Below, piece by piece: positions 54,482-64,000 of a stretch of DNA of 64,000 bases (within the stretch, counting starts at the first letter, position 1; each line of letters begins with the position of its first letter). The translations under genes and the position numbers were made by a program. Source of the DNA: Brevibacterium sp. CCUG 69071. GTDB taxonomy: Bacteria > Actinomycetota > Actinomycetes > Actinomycetales > Brevibacteriaceae. Under the pieces are notes generated by a model that was not told the origin of the DNA, did no database searches, and worked only from the letters and a program-made list of their open reading frames with translations. The stretch lies in NCBI RefSeq assembly GCF_021023135.1, contig NZ_PGFV01000001.1:992001-1056000 (forward strand), in the 5' to 3' direction.

Positions 54482-56701
54482 ATGACCGAGACTTCTGAAA
54501 TACACGTTGAGCAGACCAAGCTCGACGAGCTCTATGCACGACTCGATGAGCTGCGGGAGGAGACGAGCTACCGTCTGGGGACGGTGAGGATCTCCGAAGT
54601 CGGCGGCAACCATCAGCACCGCAGCGAACGCGACGCCTTCGCCACTCTCTACGAGGATCAGCTGATCCGACTCAACAGCGCCGAGGAGGGGCTGTGCTTC
54701 GGACGCCTCGACTTCCTCGACGAGTCCGCTCCCAGCTACATCGGCCGCATCGGGCTCACCGATGCCCAGCGCCAGCAGATCCTCATCGACTGGAGGGCCC
54801 CGGCCGCGGAGCGCTTCTACCAGTCGACCGCGGCCAATCCCGACGGAGTCGTGCGCCGTCGCCACCTGGTCACGAAAGACCGGAAGGTCACCGATCTCGA
54901 AGACGATGTGCTCGACATCGACGCCCTCGACGACGCGGACCGCTCGAACCTGCAGGGCGAGGGCGCGCTGATCGCGGCCCTGACCACTCATCGCACGGGT
55001 CGGATGGGCGATATCGTCGCCACTATCCAGGCCGAGCAGGACGCCATCATCCGCCAGCCCCTGCAGGGCGTGCTCGTCGTGCAGGGCGGCCCCGGCACCG
55101 GCAAGACCGCGGTGGCTCTGCACCGTGCCGCCTATCTGCTCTACCGTCACCGGGAACGGATCGCGAAATCGGGTGTGCTCCTCGTCGGGCCCTCCACCGT
55201 GTTCCTCAAATACATCGAGAAGGTGCTGCCCAGCCTCGGCGAGACGGGTGCACTGCTGCTGACTCCCGGTCAGCTCTATCCCGGCCTCGAGACCGATACG
55301 GCCGACGCCCCCGACACGGCCCGGGTCAAGGGACGTGCGGAGATGGCGCGCGTGCTGAAGAATCACGTCGCGAACTATGAGCGCGTTCCCGATCAGGATG
55401 AGGAGCTGCGTGTCGGCTCCTACACGATCTGGCTGCGCAGGCGCGATGTGCGCAGCGCCCGGGACCGTGCCCGGCGCAGCGGGGATCCGCACAATGCCTC
55501 CCGCAACGGCTTCGCCACCGGTCTGCTCAAGATCCTCGCCGAGGATCTTGCCAAGGAGATGGGCCTCGACGGCGCCGGAGAGCGTCTGCCCGAGCTGCTC
55601 GAAGAGCTGCGCTCGAGCGTCGACGTCCGCCGTGCCCTCAACCTCGCGTGGTTCCCCATCAGCCCCGCCTCTGCCCTACGGGCGCTGCTGAACAAGCCGC
55701 ACAAGCTGCAGGCCGCTGCGGGCAGGATGCTCAGCCCGGCCGAGCAGGAGCTGCTGCTGCGACCGACGAATGCGCCGTTCACGGTCGAAGACGTTCCGCT
55801 GCTCGATGAGCTGGCCGAGCTGCTGGGCACGAGCCCCCAACAGACCCAGGCCCGCGACGATTCCGCGCGGGAGTACGCCGAGGCGGTCGTCGACATGACC
55901 GAGACCGGGGGCATGGTCAGCGCCGAGACCCTCGCGGCCCGCTGGGAGGAGGAAGGCCCAGCCATTACCCTCGCCGAGCGCGCCATCGAGGATCGGGAAT
56001 GGACCTACGGCCACCTCGTCGTCGATGAGGCGCAGGAGCTCTCCCCCATGCAGTGGCGCCTCCTGTTCCGGCGGGTGCCCTCGAAGTCGGCGACCGTCGT
56101 CGGGGACCTCGCCCAGTCCACCCAGGTCGACAGGGCCCGCACCTGGCGGTCGATCCTCGGGGACTTCGTCGGTGACCGCTACGCCCTCCAGGTGCTCACG
56201 GTTTCCTACCGCACCCCGCAGTCGGTGATGGATCTGGCGAACAGCTTCCTGCATCGCCATTTCCCGCAGCTCGAACTCGTCGAGTCGGTGCGCCAGGGCG
56301 GTCAGGATCCGCGCCTGGATTCGTATGCCACCGGCGCCGAGGTGCTCGCGGGCCTGGTCTCGGCTGCGACGGAGGAGGTCGAGGCCGTCGACGGCGGCAA
56401 GATCGCCGTCATCGCCGATGACCTGCTCATCGACGCGGTCGCCGAGGCGCTCGCCGGCTTCGACATCGGACGCTCGGAGACCGGGCTGGACAGTCAGATC
56501 GCCGTCATCACACCGCAGCAGGCCAAAGGTCTCGAGTTCGATTCGGTCATCATCGTCGAGCCCGGGCAGATCGCGCCGGTCGGGAGTGAGGACGGGGCCG
56601 GGGCGCTCTATGTGTCCCTGACCCGCACCACCGAACGGCTGCGGATCCTCGCCTCCGTCGACACCGAACTCACGGAGCTCATGCACCCCAGCACGGACTG
56701 A
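54482..56701 (+). CDS. helR: HelR/HelD-type RNA polymerase recycling ATPase
   Basis: A 739-residue UvrD-like protein. An N-terminal coiled-coil arm (LDELYARLDELREETSYRLG) is followed by GRLDF and IGRIGLTDAQRQQILIDWRAPAAERFYQ, which are hallmarks of the HelD/HelR family. Walker A is VQGGPGTGKTAVALHRAAYLLY, Walker B VVDEAQELSPMQWRLL, then VSYRTPQSVMDLAN, KGLEFDSVIIVEP and LYVSLTRTTERLRI. These proteins strip stalled RNA polymerase from DNA, and HelR can displace rifamycins. The ATG at 54482 has GGAAGG four bases upstream. The gene is monocistronic. Confidence 0.93.
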   Translation: MTETSEIHVEQTKLDELYARLDELREETSYRLGTVRISEVGGNHQHRSERDAFATLYEDQLIRLNSAEEGLCFGRLDFLDESAPSYIGRIGLTDAQRQQILIDWRAPAAERFYQSTAANPDGVVRRRHLVTKDRKVTDLEDDVLDIDALDDADRSNLQGEGALIAALTTHRTGRMGDIVATIQAEQDAIIRQPLQGVLVVQGGPGTGKTAVALHRAAYLLYRHRERIAKSGVLLVGPSTVFLKYIEKVLPSLGETGALLLTPGQLYPGLETDTADAPDTARVKGRAEMARVLKNHVANYERVPDQDEELRVGSYTIWLRRRDVRSARDRARRSGDPHNASRNGFATGLLKILAEDLAKEMGLDGAGERLPELLEELRSSVDVRRALNLAWFPISPASALRALLNKPHKLQAAAGRMLSPAEQELLLRPTNAPFTVEDVPLLDELAELLGTSPQQTQARDDSAREYAEAVVDMTETGGMVSAETLAARWEEEGPAITLAERAIEDREWTYGHLVVDEAQELSPMQWRLLFRRVPSKSATVVGDLAQSTQVDRARTWRSILGDFVGDRYALQVLTVSYRTPQSVMDLANSFLHRHFPQLELVESVRQGGQDPRLDSYATGAEVLAGLVSAATEEVEAVDGGKIAVIADDLLIDAVAEALAGFDIGRSETGLDSQIAVITPQQAKGLEFDSVIIVEPGQIAPVGSEDGAGALYVSLTRTTERLRILASVDTELTELMHPSTD

Positions 56702-56728
56702 GCCGCCAGCTGACCCGCTGACGGTTCG

Positions 56729-56750
56729 GCCTCCAGACGCCCCTGGAGGC
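56729..56750 (+). terminator. helR: helR terminator
   Basis: GCCTCCAG and CTGGAGGC pair around a 6-nt loop, 27 bp after the helR stop. No T-run follows. Confidence 0.6.
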
Positions 56751-56783
56751 TCAGTCAACGCGAAATCCGCACCATTTGCGGCT

Positions 56784-56847
56784 CAGTCCACGCGAAGCTC
56801 GAAAACATCGTCACAAGAGACGACTTTTTCGAGCTTCGCGTGGACTG
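56784..56847. repeat. Large REP-like palindrome
   Basis: A 22-nt arm (56784-56805, starting CAGTCCACGCGAAGC) has a perfect complement at 56826-56847. The 20-nt loop contains CGTC/GACG. A degenerate extra copy of the arm start, CTCAGTCAACGCGAA, lies just left at 56751-56765. It is not followed by a T-run. The remaining gap 56848-57037 has short GACGTCGT-type repeats but no gene. Confidence 0.75.
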
Positions 56848-57037
56848 GCAGCTCCCTCGCCGCGGGACGGCTTGGTGATGAGACGATGTGGCGACGAGAC
56901 GTCGTGGTGATGAGACAGTGTGATGGCGGGACGTCGTCATCGCGCGGGGCTGCAGGCGGAATGGTCTGAGGCGCACGCCCAACGCAGAGCAGCCGGGTTG
57001 ATGGTCAGATAGCACACCTGCAGGCGGAAAAGTTAAA

Positions 57038-57078
57038 GGCCGCTTGGGTTCGGCTTCCCCTCCGAACCGCAAGCGGCC
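57038..57078 (-). terminator. nrdR: nrdR terminator
   Basis: GGCCGCTTGGGTTCGG pairs with CCGAACCGCAAGCGGCC (one bulged base). On the minus strand the stem is followed by TTTAACTTTT. A smaller hairpin GCGCGC-CGTA-GCGCGC stands just before it at about 57079-57094. Confidence 0.8.
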
Positions 57079-57219
57079 GCGCGCCGTAGCGCGCACTGTC
57101 AATATTACACAACTATCGCTGTGGCAGTGCACTCGGATCCGAGATTTCTGTGAGGAATTTTCCTCGACCTCACATCCGCGCCGATGCAGGCGGTCGGATC
57201 GTCGACCCGAGCCGGGTGA

Positions 57220-57717
57220 TCAGGCCTGGAAGTCCTCGGGCAGCGGTTCGCGCGTCTCCCCCGCGCGAAGCAGCGCATCTGCTCGCAGGGAGTCGATGGC
57301 GGCTTCGAAGTCCTCGAGCGAGTCGAAGCCCTGGTAGACGCTGGCGAAGCGCAGGTAGGCGACCTGGTCGAGCTCACGCAGGGGTTCGAGGATGCTCAGG
57401 CCCACCTCGTCGGCATCGATCTCCGCGATGCCCTTCGAGCGGATGTCCTCCTCGACCTTCTGCGCCAGCTTCGCCAGATCGTCATCGCCGACGGGACGTC
57501 CCTGGCAGGCCTTGCGCACCCCGGACATGATCTTCTGGCGGGAGAACTCCTCGGTCACTCCCGACCGTTTGATCACCGACAGGCTCGTGGCCTCCATGGT
57601 CGTGAAGCGGCGACCGCAGTGACGGCACTGCCGCCTCCGGCGGATCGCGGCACCGTCTTCGCTGGTCCTCGAATCGACGACCCGGGAATCCGACTCACGG
57701 CAGAACGGACAGCGCAT
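57220..57717 (-). CDS. nrdR: Ribonucleotide reductase regulator NrdR
   Basis: A 165-residue repressor of nrd operons. The zinc ribbon [17 protein letters not shown]...[12 protein letters not shown] has C3, C6, C31 and C34. The ATP-cone domain follows ([24 protein letters not shown]...[19 protein letters not shown]). The start lies 2 bp after the hisD stop, so the two are co-transcribed. The longer frame to 57954 is the other frame of hisD. Confidence 0.97.
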   Translation of the reverse strand: MRCPFCRESDSRVVDSRTSEDGAAIRRRRQCRHCGRRFTTMEATSLSVIKRSGVTEEFSRQKIMSGVRKACQGRPVGDDDLAKLAQKVEEDIRSKGIAEIDADEVGLSILEPLRELDQVAYLRFASVYQGFDSLEDFEAAIDSLRADALLRAGETREPLPEDFQA

Positions 57718-57719
57718 CT

Positions 57720-59030
57720 CTACTCCTCGAATCGAATCGACACGGCCCGACCATGCGCCGGGAGCGCTTCGCTGGCAGCGAGCACCTCGACATGGTCGGC
57801 GACCTCGGCCAGTGCCGCGCGGTCGTAGTCGATGACCTGGCTGACCTTGATGAACGAGTGCACACCGAGGCCCGAGCCGTGCGCGGCCGTACCCATGGTC
57901 GGCAGCACGTGGTTCGAGCCGGCGCAGTAGTCGCCGAGGGACACGGGAGACCAATCGCCGAGGAACACAGCTCCCCCGTTGGTGATCCGCCCAGCCACGG
58001 CAGCCGCCTCGGCGGTGTGGATCTCGACGTGCTCGCCGGCGTAGCCGTTGACGACGGCGATGCCGGCATCGAGGTCGTCGACGAGCACGATCGCCGACTG
58101 CTGACCGGCCAGAGCCGTGGCGATGCGCTCGGAGTTGCTGGCCTCGGGAGTCTGCGCCCGCAGCTGCTCACGCACCCGCTCGGCCAATTCGGCGGAATCG
58201 GTGACGAGCACGGAGGCGGCGAGTTCATCGTGCTCGGCCTGGCTGATGAGGTCGGCGGCGACGAAGGCCGGATTCGCGGTCGAATCCGCGAGGATGATGA
58301 TCTCCGTCGGACCGGCCACCGCATCGATGCCGACCTGGGAACGCACGAGCGACTTCGCGGCCGCGACGTAGGCGTTGCCGGGGCCAGTGATGAGATCGAC
58401 CGGTTCCAGCACCTCCTCGTCGTCGAACCCGAAGGCCAGTGCTCCGACGGCCTGAGCCCCGCCCATCGCCCAGACTTCTTCGACGCCGAGGAGCCGGGCG
58501 GTGGCGAGCACTGTCGGGTGCGGCAGGCCGTCGGCCTGCGGCGGGCTTGCGATCGCCAGCGAGTGCGCCCCGGCGACCTGCGCGGGGACGACGTTCATGA
58601 TCACCGTCGACGGGTAGACGGCGAGACCGCCCGGCACATAGAGACCGACCCGTTCGATCGGCAGGTGCCGAGTGGTGACGAAGGCACCGTCGGCCAGCTG
58701 AGTGCGCACATCGGCGGGACGTTGGTCCTCGGCGACGCGGCGAGCCCGCGAGATGGATTCGCTCAGGGCGGCCCGGACCTCGGGTGCCAGTTGTGCCTCG
58801 GCGGCATCGATGGCCGAGGTCGGCACGCGCAGTGCATCGACCTCGACCGCATCGAACCGCGCGGTGAAGTCCTTCACGGCCCGGGAGCCGCCGGTCCGCA
58901 CGGTCTCGAGCAGCTCGGCCACCCGACGTTCGATGTCGGCATGGGTCTCGGCGGCGCGCGGCAGGCGCTGGTTGAGGAATCGCTTGCTCAGGGTCTCACC
59001 GCGGAAGTCCAGAATGTTCACCCGCACCAT
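57720..59030 (-). CDS. hisD: Histidinol dehydrogenase
   Basis: A 436-residue enzyme for the last two steps of histidine synthesis (histidinol to histidine with NAD). Visible motifs are [70 protein letters not shown] with zinc ligands, and [10 protein letters not shown]. The rest of the his operon is not in the window on its 3' side; only nrdR follows. No Shine-Dalgarno sequence is obvious before the ATG, so the transcript may be leaderless. Confidence 0.97.
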   Translation of the reverse strand: MVRVNILDFRGETLSKRFLNQRLPRAAETHADIERRVAELLETVRTGGSRAVKDFTARFDAVEVDALRVPTSAIDAAEAQLAPEVRAALSESISRARRVAEDQRPADVRTQLADGAFVTTRHLPIERVGLYVPGGLAVYPSTVIMNVVPAQVAGAHSLAIASPPQADGLPHPTVLATARLLGVEEVWAMGGAQAVGALAFGFDDEEVLEPVDLITGPGNAYVAAAKSLVRSQVGIDAVAGPTEIIILADSTANPAFVAADLISQAEHDELAASVLVTDSAELAERVREQLRAQTPEASNSERIATALAGQQSAIVLVDDLDAGIAVVNGYAGEHVEIHTAEAAAVAGRITNGGAVFLGDWSPVSLGDYCAGSNHVLPTMGTAAHGSGLGVHSFIKVSQVIDYDRAALAEVADHVEVLAASEALPAHGRAVSIRFEE

Positions 59031-59065
59031 TCTAGTCCCCGCCCGACTATCGGCCGCAGGCCGGT

Positions 59066-62000
59066 TCAGGAGCTGAAACAGCGTGAGCCGAGCAGCGCCT
59101 TGAGATCGCCGTAGAGGCTCGGATTCGGGTTGACTCGGATCGACCTGTCGAGGCGCATCACCGTCTGCCTGCCCGGTTGGGACAGGATGAGGTGGACATC
59201 CGTCTGCCCCTTGTTCGACTCGAGGATCCGCTTGAGTTTGCCCGCCATCTCCTCGGTGGCCTTCTCCATCGGCATCATGAGGTTGAGCGGGCGGTCGTTG
59301 GGGTCCGTGACGTCCGGGATCGTCATCGACATCGCCATCAGCGAGGTGGGCCGGTCGTCCGAGGTCCGGATCCGGCCGGTCAGCGAGATCACGAGGTCGG
59401 TGGCCAGCAGGCTCGCCACCGGTTCGTAGGTGTCACCGAAGAACATCACTTCGACCTCGGCCTCAAGGTCCTCCAAGGTGACGATCGCATAGGGCTTGCC
59501 GGAGTTCTTCGACACCTTGCGGGCGACCTGGGTGATCATTCCGCAGACCTTGATCTGGGAACCGTCATGACGGTGCGATTCAGGATCGACCACCTCGGCG
59601 ATGGAGGCATCGGACTCGGCGGCCAGCACGCCCTCGAGCCCGTTGAGCGGATGGTCGGAGACGTAGAGCCCGATCATGTCGCGTTCGAAGGCGAGCTTCT
59701 CCTTCTTCTCCCATTCCGGGCGGTCCGGGATGGCGACCGAGAAGCTCGGCGCATCGTCGTCACCGCCGCCGAGGCCGGCGAAGAGGTCGAACTGTCCGTT
59801 CGCCTCCTGACGCTTGACGCCGATGACCGAGTCCACGGCCTCCTCGTGCACCTCCACCAGAGACCTGCGGGACTGTCCGAGCGAGTCGAAGCCGCCCGCT
59901 TTGATGAGCGATTCGATCGTGCGCTTGTTGCAGACGTGGCTGGGGACCTTGTCGAGGAAGTCCGTGAACGAGGTGTAGGCGCCCTTCTCGGCGCGGGCTT
60001 CGACGATGCCGTCGACGACGTTCGCTCCGACGTTGCGGACCGCACCCATGCCGAAGCGGATGTCCTCCCCGACAGGGGTGAAGTGCAGGGCGGAGTCGTT
60101 GACGTCCGGGGGCAGCACGGTGATCCCGAGCCGGCGGCACTCGTTGAGGTAGATGGCGAGCTTGTCCTTGTTGTCGCCGACCGAGGTGAGCAGGGCCGCC
60201 ATGTACTCCGCCGTGTAATGGGCCTTGAGATAGGCCGTCCAGTAGGAGACGACGCCGTAGGCCGCGGAGTGAGCCTTGTTGAACGCGTAGTCCGAGAACG
60301 GCAGAAGGATGTCCCACAGCGCCTGCGCTGCGGCCTCGGAGTAGCCGCGTTCCTTCATTCCCCCGAAGAAGCCGACCTGCTGCTTGTCGAGCTCGGACTT
60401 CTTCTTCTTGCCCATCGCGCGGCGGAGGATGTCGGCTTGGCCCAGAGAATAGCCGGCGACCTTCTGCGCGATGGCCATCACCTGCTCCTGGTAGATGATG
60501 AGGCCGTAGGTGGTGTCGAGGATGTCCTTGAGCGGTTCCTCAAGCTCCGGGTGGATCGGGGTGACTTCCTGCAGATTGTTCTTGCGCAGGGCGTAGTTCG
60601 TGTGGGAGTCCGCGCCCATCGGACCGGGACGGTAGAGGGCGAGGGTCGCCGAGATGTCCTCGAAGTTGTCGGGCTTCATCATTCGCAGCAGGGCGCGCAG
60701 TCCGCCGCCGTCGAGCTGGAACACCCCGAGCGTGTCACCGCGGGTGAGCAGTTCGTATGCTGCCCGATCGTCGAGTTCGAGGTGCTCGAGGTCGAGATCG
60801 ACGTCGCGGTTGGACTTGATGTTCTCCACCGCGTCGGACACGATCGTGAGGTTACGCAGACCCAGGAAGTCCATCTTGATCAGTCCGAGACCTTCGGAGG
60901 TCGGGTAGTCGAACTGGGTGATGACCTGGCCGTCCTGGAAGCGGCGCATGATCGGGATGACGTCGATGATCGGGTCCGAGGACATGATCACACCGGCGGC
61001 GTGGACGCCCCACTGCCGCTTCAGTCCCTCGAGACCCTTCGCAGTCTCGAAGGTCTCTCGCGCCTCCGGGTTCGAATCGACGAAGTCGCGGAACTCCCCG
61101 GCTTCCTTGTAGCGCTTGGAACCCGAGTCCTCGATGTCCTTGAGCGGAATGTCCTTGGCCATCTCCGCCGGGGGCAGAGCCTTCGTCAGCTGCTCGCCGA
61201 GGGAGAAGGGTTTGCCGAGGACTCGGGCGGAGTCCTTGAGCGCCTGCTTGGTCTTGATCGTGCCGTAGGTGACGATCATCGACACACGTTCGTCACCGTA
61301 CTTCTCCGTCACATAGTCGATGACCTCGCCGCGGCGGCGATCATCGAAGTCGACGTCGAAGTCGGGCATGGACACACGGTCCGGGTTGAGGAAGCGCTCG
61401 AAGAACAGTCCGTGCTGGAGCGGGTCGAGGTCAGTGATGCGCATCGCGTAGGCGACCATCGAACCGGCACCGGAACCACGTCCGGGTCCGACGCGGATGC
61501 CGTTGTCCTTGGACCAGTTGATGAAGTCGGCGACGACGAGGAAGTAGCCGGGGAAGCCCATCGAGATGATGATGTCGAGTTCGTAGTCGGCCTGCTTGCG
61601 GACATCGTCGGGAACGCCGTCCGGGTAGCGGTAGTCGAGACCCTTCGCGACCTCTTTGATCAGCCACGAGGTCTCGTCCTCACCGGGCGGGCAGGGGAAC
61701 TTCGGCATGTAGTTCGCCGAGGTGTCGAAGGAGACTTCGCACTTCTCCGCGATCTCCAGAGTGTTGTCGCAGGCCTCGGGGAATTCGGCGAACAGCCTGC
61801 GCATCTCCGCCGGCGTCTTGAGGTAGTAGCCGGAGCCGGAGAACGCGAACCGGGATCCGCCCTGATCGTAGGTGGGCTCGATGAGCTTGGATCCGGACTG
61901 GATGGCCAGCAGGGCCTCGTGGGCCTTCGCATCGGATTCGTGGGTGTAGTGCAGGTCGTTGGTCGCGACCAGCGGAATGTCCATCTCCTTGGACAGGCGC

Positions 62001-62626
62001 AGCAGGTCCTTGGTCACGCGCTTCTCGATGGACAGTCCGTGGTCCATGAGTTCGCAGTAGTAGTTCTCGGCTCCGAAGAGCTCGCGGTACTTCCCGGCCG
62101 CGGCCTTTGCCTCGTCGTACTGGCCCAGGCGCAGGCGGGTCTGGATCTCCCCCGACGGGCAGCCCGTGGTCGCGATGAGTCCCTCGGAATAGGTTTCGAG
62201 AAGATCCTGGTCGAGGCGCGGCCACTTCGCGGTCACCGAGTCCAGGGAGGCATAGGAGGAGGCCTTGAACAGGTTGCGCATGCCCGTGTTGTTCTTCGAC
62301 AGCAGGGTCATGTGGGTGTAGAGACCGCCGCCGGAGAGGTCATCGCGCTTCTGCGATTCCTCGGTCCGCCACTTCACCCTGGTCTTGTCCCGGCGATCGG
62401 TTCCGGGAGTCACATAGGCTTCGACGCCGATGATCGGTTTGATGTCGGCGGCTGTGGCCTGGGACCAGAAGTCGAAGGCTCCGAACAGGTAGCCGTGGTC
62501 GGTCGTGGCGATGGCCGACATCCCTGAGGCCTTCGTCGCCGCCATGAGATCGCCGAGGCGGGCCGCACCGTCGAGCATGGAGTATTCGGTGTGGACGTGA
62601 AGATGGACGAAGTCCTCGTTGGGCAC
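59066..62626 (-). CDS. dnaE1: DNA polymerase III subunit alpha, chromosomal copy
   Basis: The 1186-residue replicative polymerase. The PHP domain is intact ([45 protein letters not shown]), as are the catalytic [11 protein letters not shown], the clamp-binding QFDLF, the OB fold and the tail. In actinobacteria the PHP domain proofreads. It sits between an RluD-type gene and hisD, the usual actinobacterial dnaE1 neighbourhood. A second, diverged, equally complete dnaE is encoded at 20108-23620. Confidence 0.97.
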   Translation of the reverse strand: MPNEDFVHLHVHTEYSMLDGAARLGDLMAATKASGMSAIATTDHGYLFGAFDFWSQATAADIKPIIGVEAYVTPGTDRRDKTRVKWRTEESQKRDDLSGGGLYTHMTLLSKNNTGMRNLFKASSYASLDSVTAKWPRLDQDLLETYSEGLIATTGCPSGEIQTRLRLGQYDEAKAAAGKYRELFGAENYYCELMDHGLSIEKRVTKDLLRLSKEMDIPLVATNDLHYTHESDAKAHEALLAIQSGSKLIEPTYDQGGSRFAFSGSGYYLKTPAEMRRLFAEFPEACDNTLEIAEKCEVSFDTSANYMPKFPCPPGEDETSWLIKEVAKGLDYRYPDGVPDDVRKQADYELDIIISMGFPGYFLVVADFINWSKDNGIRVGPGRGSGAGSMVAYAMRITDLDPLQHGLFFERFLNPDRVSMPDFDVDFDDRRRGEVIDYVTEKYGDERVSMIVTYGTIKTKQALKDSARVLGKPFSLGEQLTKALPPAEMAKDIPLKDIEDSGSKRYKEAGEFRDFVDSNPEARETFETAKGLEGLKRQWGVHAAGVIMSSDPIIDVIPIMRRFQDGQVITQFDYPTSEGLGLIKMDFLGLRNLTIVSDAVENIKSNRDVDLDLEHLELDDRAAYELLTRGDTLGVFQLDGGGLRALLRMMKPDNFEDISATLALYRPGPMGADSHTNYALRKNNLQEVTPIHPELEEPLKDILDTTYGLIIYQEQVMAIAQKVAGYSLGQADILRRAMGKKKKSELDKQQVGFFGGMKERGYSEAAAQALWDILLPFSDYAFNKAHSAAYGVVSYWTAYLKAHYTAEYMAALLTSVGDNKDKLAIYLNECRRLGITVLPPDVNDSALHFTPVGEDIRFGMGAVRNVGANVVDGIVEARAEKGAYTSFTDFLDKVPSHVCNKRTIESLIKAGGFDSLGQSRRSLVEVHEEAVDSVIGVKRQEANGQFDLFAGLGGGDDDAPSFSVAIPDRPEWEKKEKLAFERDMIGLYVSDHPLNGLEGVLAAESDASIAEVVDPESHRHDGSQIKVCGMITQVARKVSKNSGKPYAIVTLEDLEAEVEVMFFGDTYEPVASLLATDLVISLTGRIRTSDDRPTSLMAMSMTIPDVTDPNDRPLNLMMPMEKATEEMAGKLKRILESNKGQTDVHLILSQPGRQTVMRLDRSIRVNPNPSLYGDLKALLGSRCFSS

Positions 62627-62710
62627 AGACTGCCTTCCCTCTGATATGACCGTTGCTGGTCCCTCAGCTTAGTCCATTCTGCGGCCGTGCGGAGCAGCTC
62701 GCCGAGGTGC

Positions 62711-63634
62711 TCAGGGGGTGCGGATGCGGTCGATCGCGGTCTGCAGATCCTCGGGATATCCGCTCTCGAATTCCACCCACTGCTGCGTGTCGGGGTGGTG
62801 GAAGCCGAGTTTGACGGCGTGCAGCCATTGCCGTTCGAGTCCGAGATCCTTGGCCAGGACCGGGTCGGCACCGTAGGGAAGATCACCTGCGCAGGGGTGC
62901 TTCGTGGCGGAGAAGTGAACGCGGATCTGGTGTGTCCGTCCGGTCTCGAGATGGACCTCGACCAGGGAGGCGCGACGATGCGCTTCGAGCACCTCGTAGT
63001 GGGTGATCGCGTTCTTGCCGCCGCTGTGCACGGCGTAGAGGCCGTCGTGCCTGGGGTGGCGGGCGATGGGGGCGTCGATCGTGCCGAGCACCGGGTCGGG
63101 AAGGCCCTGCACGACGGCATGGTAGGTCTTCTCGACGGTGCGGTCTTTGAAGGCGCGCTTGAGCACGCTGTAGGCGTATTCGCTCTTCGCGATCACCATC
63201 AGCCCGGAGGTTCCGACGTCGAGGCGCTGGACGATTCCCTGTCGTTCGGGTGCCCCGGAGGTGGCGATCCGGTAGCCGGCGGCGGCGAGCCCGCCGACGA
63301 CGGTGCGACCGGTCCAACCGAGTGCCGGATGGGCGGCCACGCCGACGGGTTTGTCGACGACGATGAAGGCGTCTTCGTCGTGGACGATCCGCATCCCGGG
63401 GACGGGATCGGCCACCACTTCGAGGGGCCGCCTGGGTTCGGGCATCATGATGTCGAGTCGTTCGCCGGCGATGACCCGATCGGATTTGCCCACGGCGCGT
63501 CCTGACATCTGCACTCCACCGTCGGCGCAGATGTCGGCGACGGCGGTGCGGGAGAGTCCGAGCAGCTTCGACAGCGCGGAATCGACACGCTGGCCTTCGA
63601 GGCCTTCGGGGACGAGGATGGAACGTTCACTCAT
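62711..63634 (-). CDS. RluD-family 23S rRNA pseudouridine synthase
   Basis: A 307-residue enzyme: an N-terminal S4 domain (EGQRVDSALSKLLGLSRTAVADICADGGVQM) and a catalytic domain with the Asp in GIVQRLDVGTSGLMVIAKSE, then EKTYHAVVQG and GRTHQIRVHF. It isomerises uridines in rRNA. Its start overlaps the lspA stop by 8 bp, the common lspA-rluD arrangement. Confidence 0.94.
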   Translation of the reverse strand: MSERSILVPEGLEGQRVDSALSKLLGLSRTAVADICADGGVQMSGRAVGKSDRVIAGERLDIMMPEPRRPLEVVADPVPGMRIVHDEDAFIVVDKPVGVAAHPALGWTGRTVVGGLAAAGYRIATSGAPERQGIVQRLDVGTSGLMVIAKSEYAYSVLKRAFKDRTVEKTYHAVVQGLPDPVLGTIDAPIARHPRHDGLYAVHSGGKNAITHYEVLEAHRRASLVEVHLETGRTHQIRVHFSATKHPCAGDLPYGADPVLAKDLGLERQWLHAVKLGFHHPDTQQWVEFESGYPEDLQTAIDRIRTP

Positions 63635-64000
63635 GTGTGTCCTCTTTCACGCGCTTGGAGTCGGAGCCGTCGAGTTCGATGCCTTTGAGGCTGGCGATCA
63701 CCAGCGTGACCGCTGCGGCAGTGATCGCGATGTCGGCGACATTGCAGATGAACAGAGACAGGTCGATGAAGTCGACGACTGCTCCGTGCAGGAATCCGGG
63801 TTGGCGGAAGAGTCGGTCGACGAGGTTGCCGAAGAGTCCGCCGAGCAGGAGGCCGAGGCCGATCGCCCAGGTCCGGGACGCCAGCTTGCGGGAGAGCACG
63901 ATGATCGCGATGAAGACGCCGATGGCGATGAGCGGGAACACCCACGTCACTCCCGATCCCAGGCCGAGAGCGGCCCCGGGGTTGCGGTAGAAGGTGAAGC
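63627..64000 (-). CDS. lspA: Signal peptidase II, 5'-truncated by window edge
   Basis: The C-terminal 123 residues of lipoprotein signal peptidase. The frame is open to the window edge and includes FYRNPGAALGLGSGVTWVFPL, then GGLFGNLVDRLF and GAVVDFIDLSLFICNVADIAI, with the two catalytic aspartates in N-x-x-D-R and N-x-A-D. Three of four membrane helices are present. It cleaves prolipoproteins such as the amidase encoded at 49615. It precedes the rluD-like gene in one operon. Confidence 0.95.
   Translation of the reverse strand, partial: FTFYRNPGAALGLGSGVTWVFPLIAIGVFIAIIVLSRKLASRTWAIGLGLLLGGLFGNLVDRLFRQPGFLHGAVVDFIDLSLFICNVADIAITAAAVTLVIASLKGIELDGSDSKRVKEDTHE

Noticed and set aside
59177-62527. 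A 1116-codon open frame antisense to dnaE1
   Set aside because: Same cause: third-position GC of dnaE1 removes stops on the other strand. The protein has no recognisable domain.

Overview
The window is high-GC DNA from an actinobacterium. Taxon-restricted genes support this: SepH, DUF3093, DUF4193, DUF3710, HelR, mycothiol-type arsenate reductase, CmtR-type repressor, and a TrmA-like/APC/TrkA-TrkA/OB/DUF3710/dut order that matches the ceoB-ceoC neighbourhood of mycobacteria. Gene content and the fused cydDC fit Brevibacterium or a close relative. The genus is inferred, not proven. No rRNA, tRNA or CRISPR was seen.

Accessory region (1 to about 25.58 kb). Bases 1-9411 are a metal(loid) resistance cluster. 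It holds the end of an arsC, an arsO-like monooxygenase, a small Cys-rich protein, a mycothiol-type arsC, a cmtR / P1B-ATPase / thioredoxin-fold operon, and a flavoprotein / monooxygenase / MFS operon divergent from arsR. One 16-bp dyad is shared by the arsR divergent promoters and the Cys-rich gene. Bases 9558-12900 carry a defence-like cassette: an Abi_2 (HEPN) protein with an extra C-terminal domain, a structured leader, and a zinc-ribbon protein of unknown function. Bases 12901-25584 are a second block: a Schlafen-like protein, an MFS/KefF fusion with its ArsR-type regulator, an IS481 copy broken by an IS5-type element, a marR pair, a complete second DNA polymerase III alpha subunit, and a divergent lysR. 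Both blocks end in the same module (conserved leader, small gene, strong terminator, last 33 bp of acnA), so the 3' end of acnA looks like a site where islands accumulate in tandem.

Core region (25.55-64 kb). In order: acnA with a palindromic operator; a small membrane protein; a TrmA-like methyltransferase; an APC-type permease divergent from two TrkA subunits (potassium handling); OB-fold, DUF3710 and dut; DUF3093 and DUF4193; hemH; sepH; the cytochrome bd operon cydA-cydB-cydDC; a blaI / M56-peptidase pair; parE; a lipoprotein amidase; the principal sigma factor; DUF4192; a spermidine-synthase-like protein; helR; hisD-nrdR; dnaE1; an RluD-type pseudouridine synthase; and a truncated lspA at the right edge. 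The blaI and cydA promoters share the operator TTCTAC-N5-GTAGAA, which suggests that the BlaI/M56 pair controls terminal oxidase expression.

Start codons were moved inward from the longest reading frame where a Shine-Dalgarno sequence, a 4-bp gene overlap or family alignment supported it. Functional statements rest on recognised motifs and recalled family knowledge; no database search was run.
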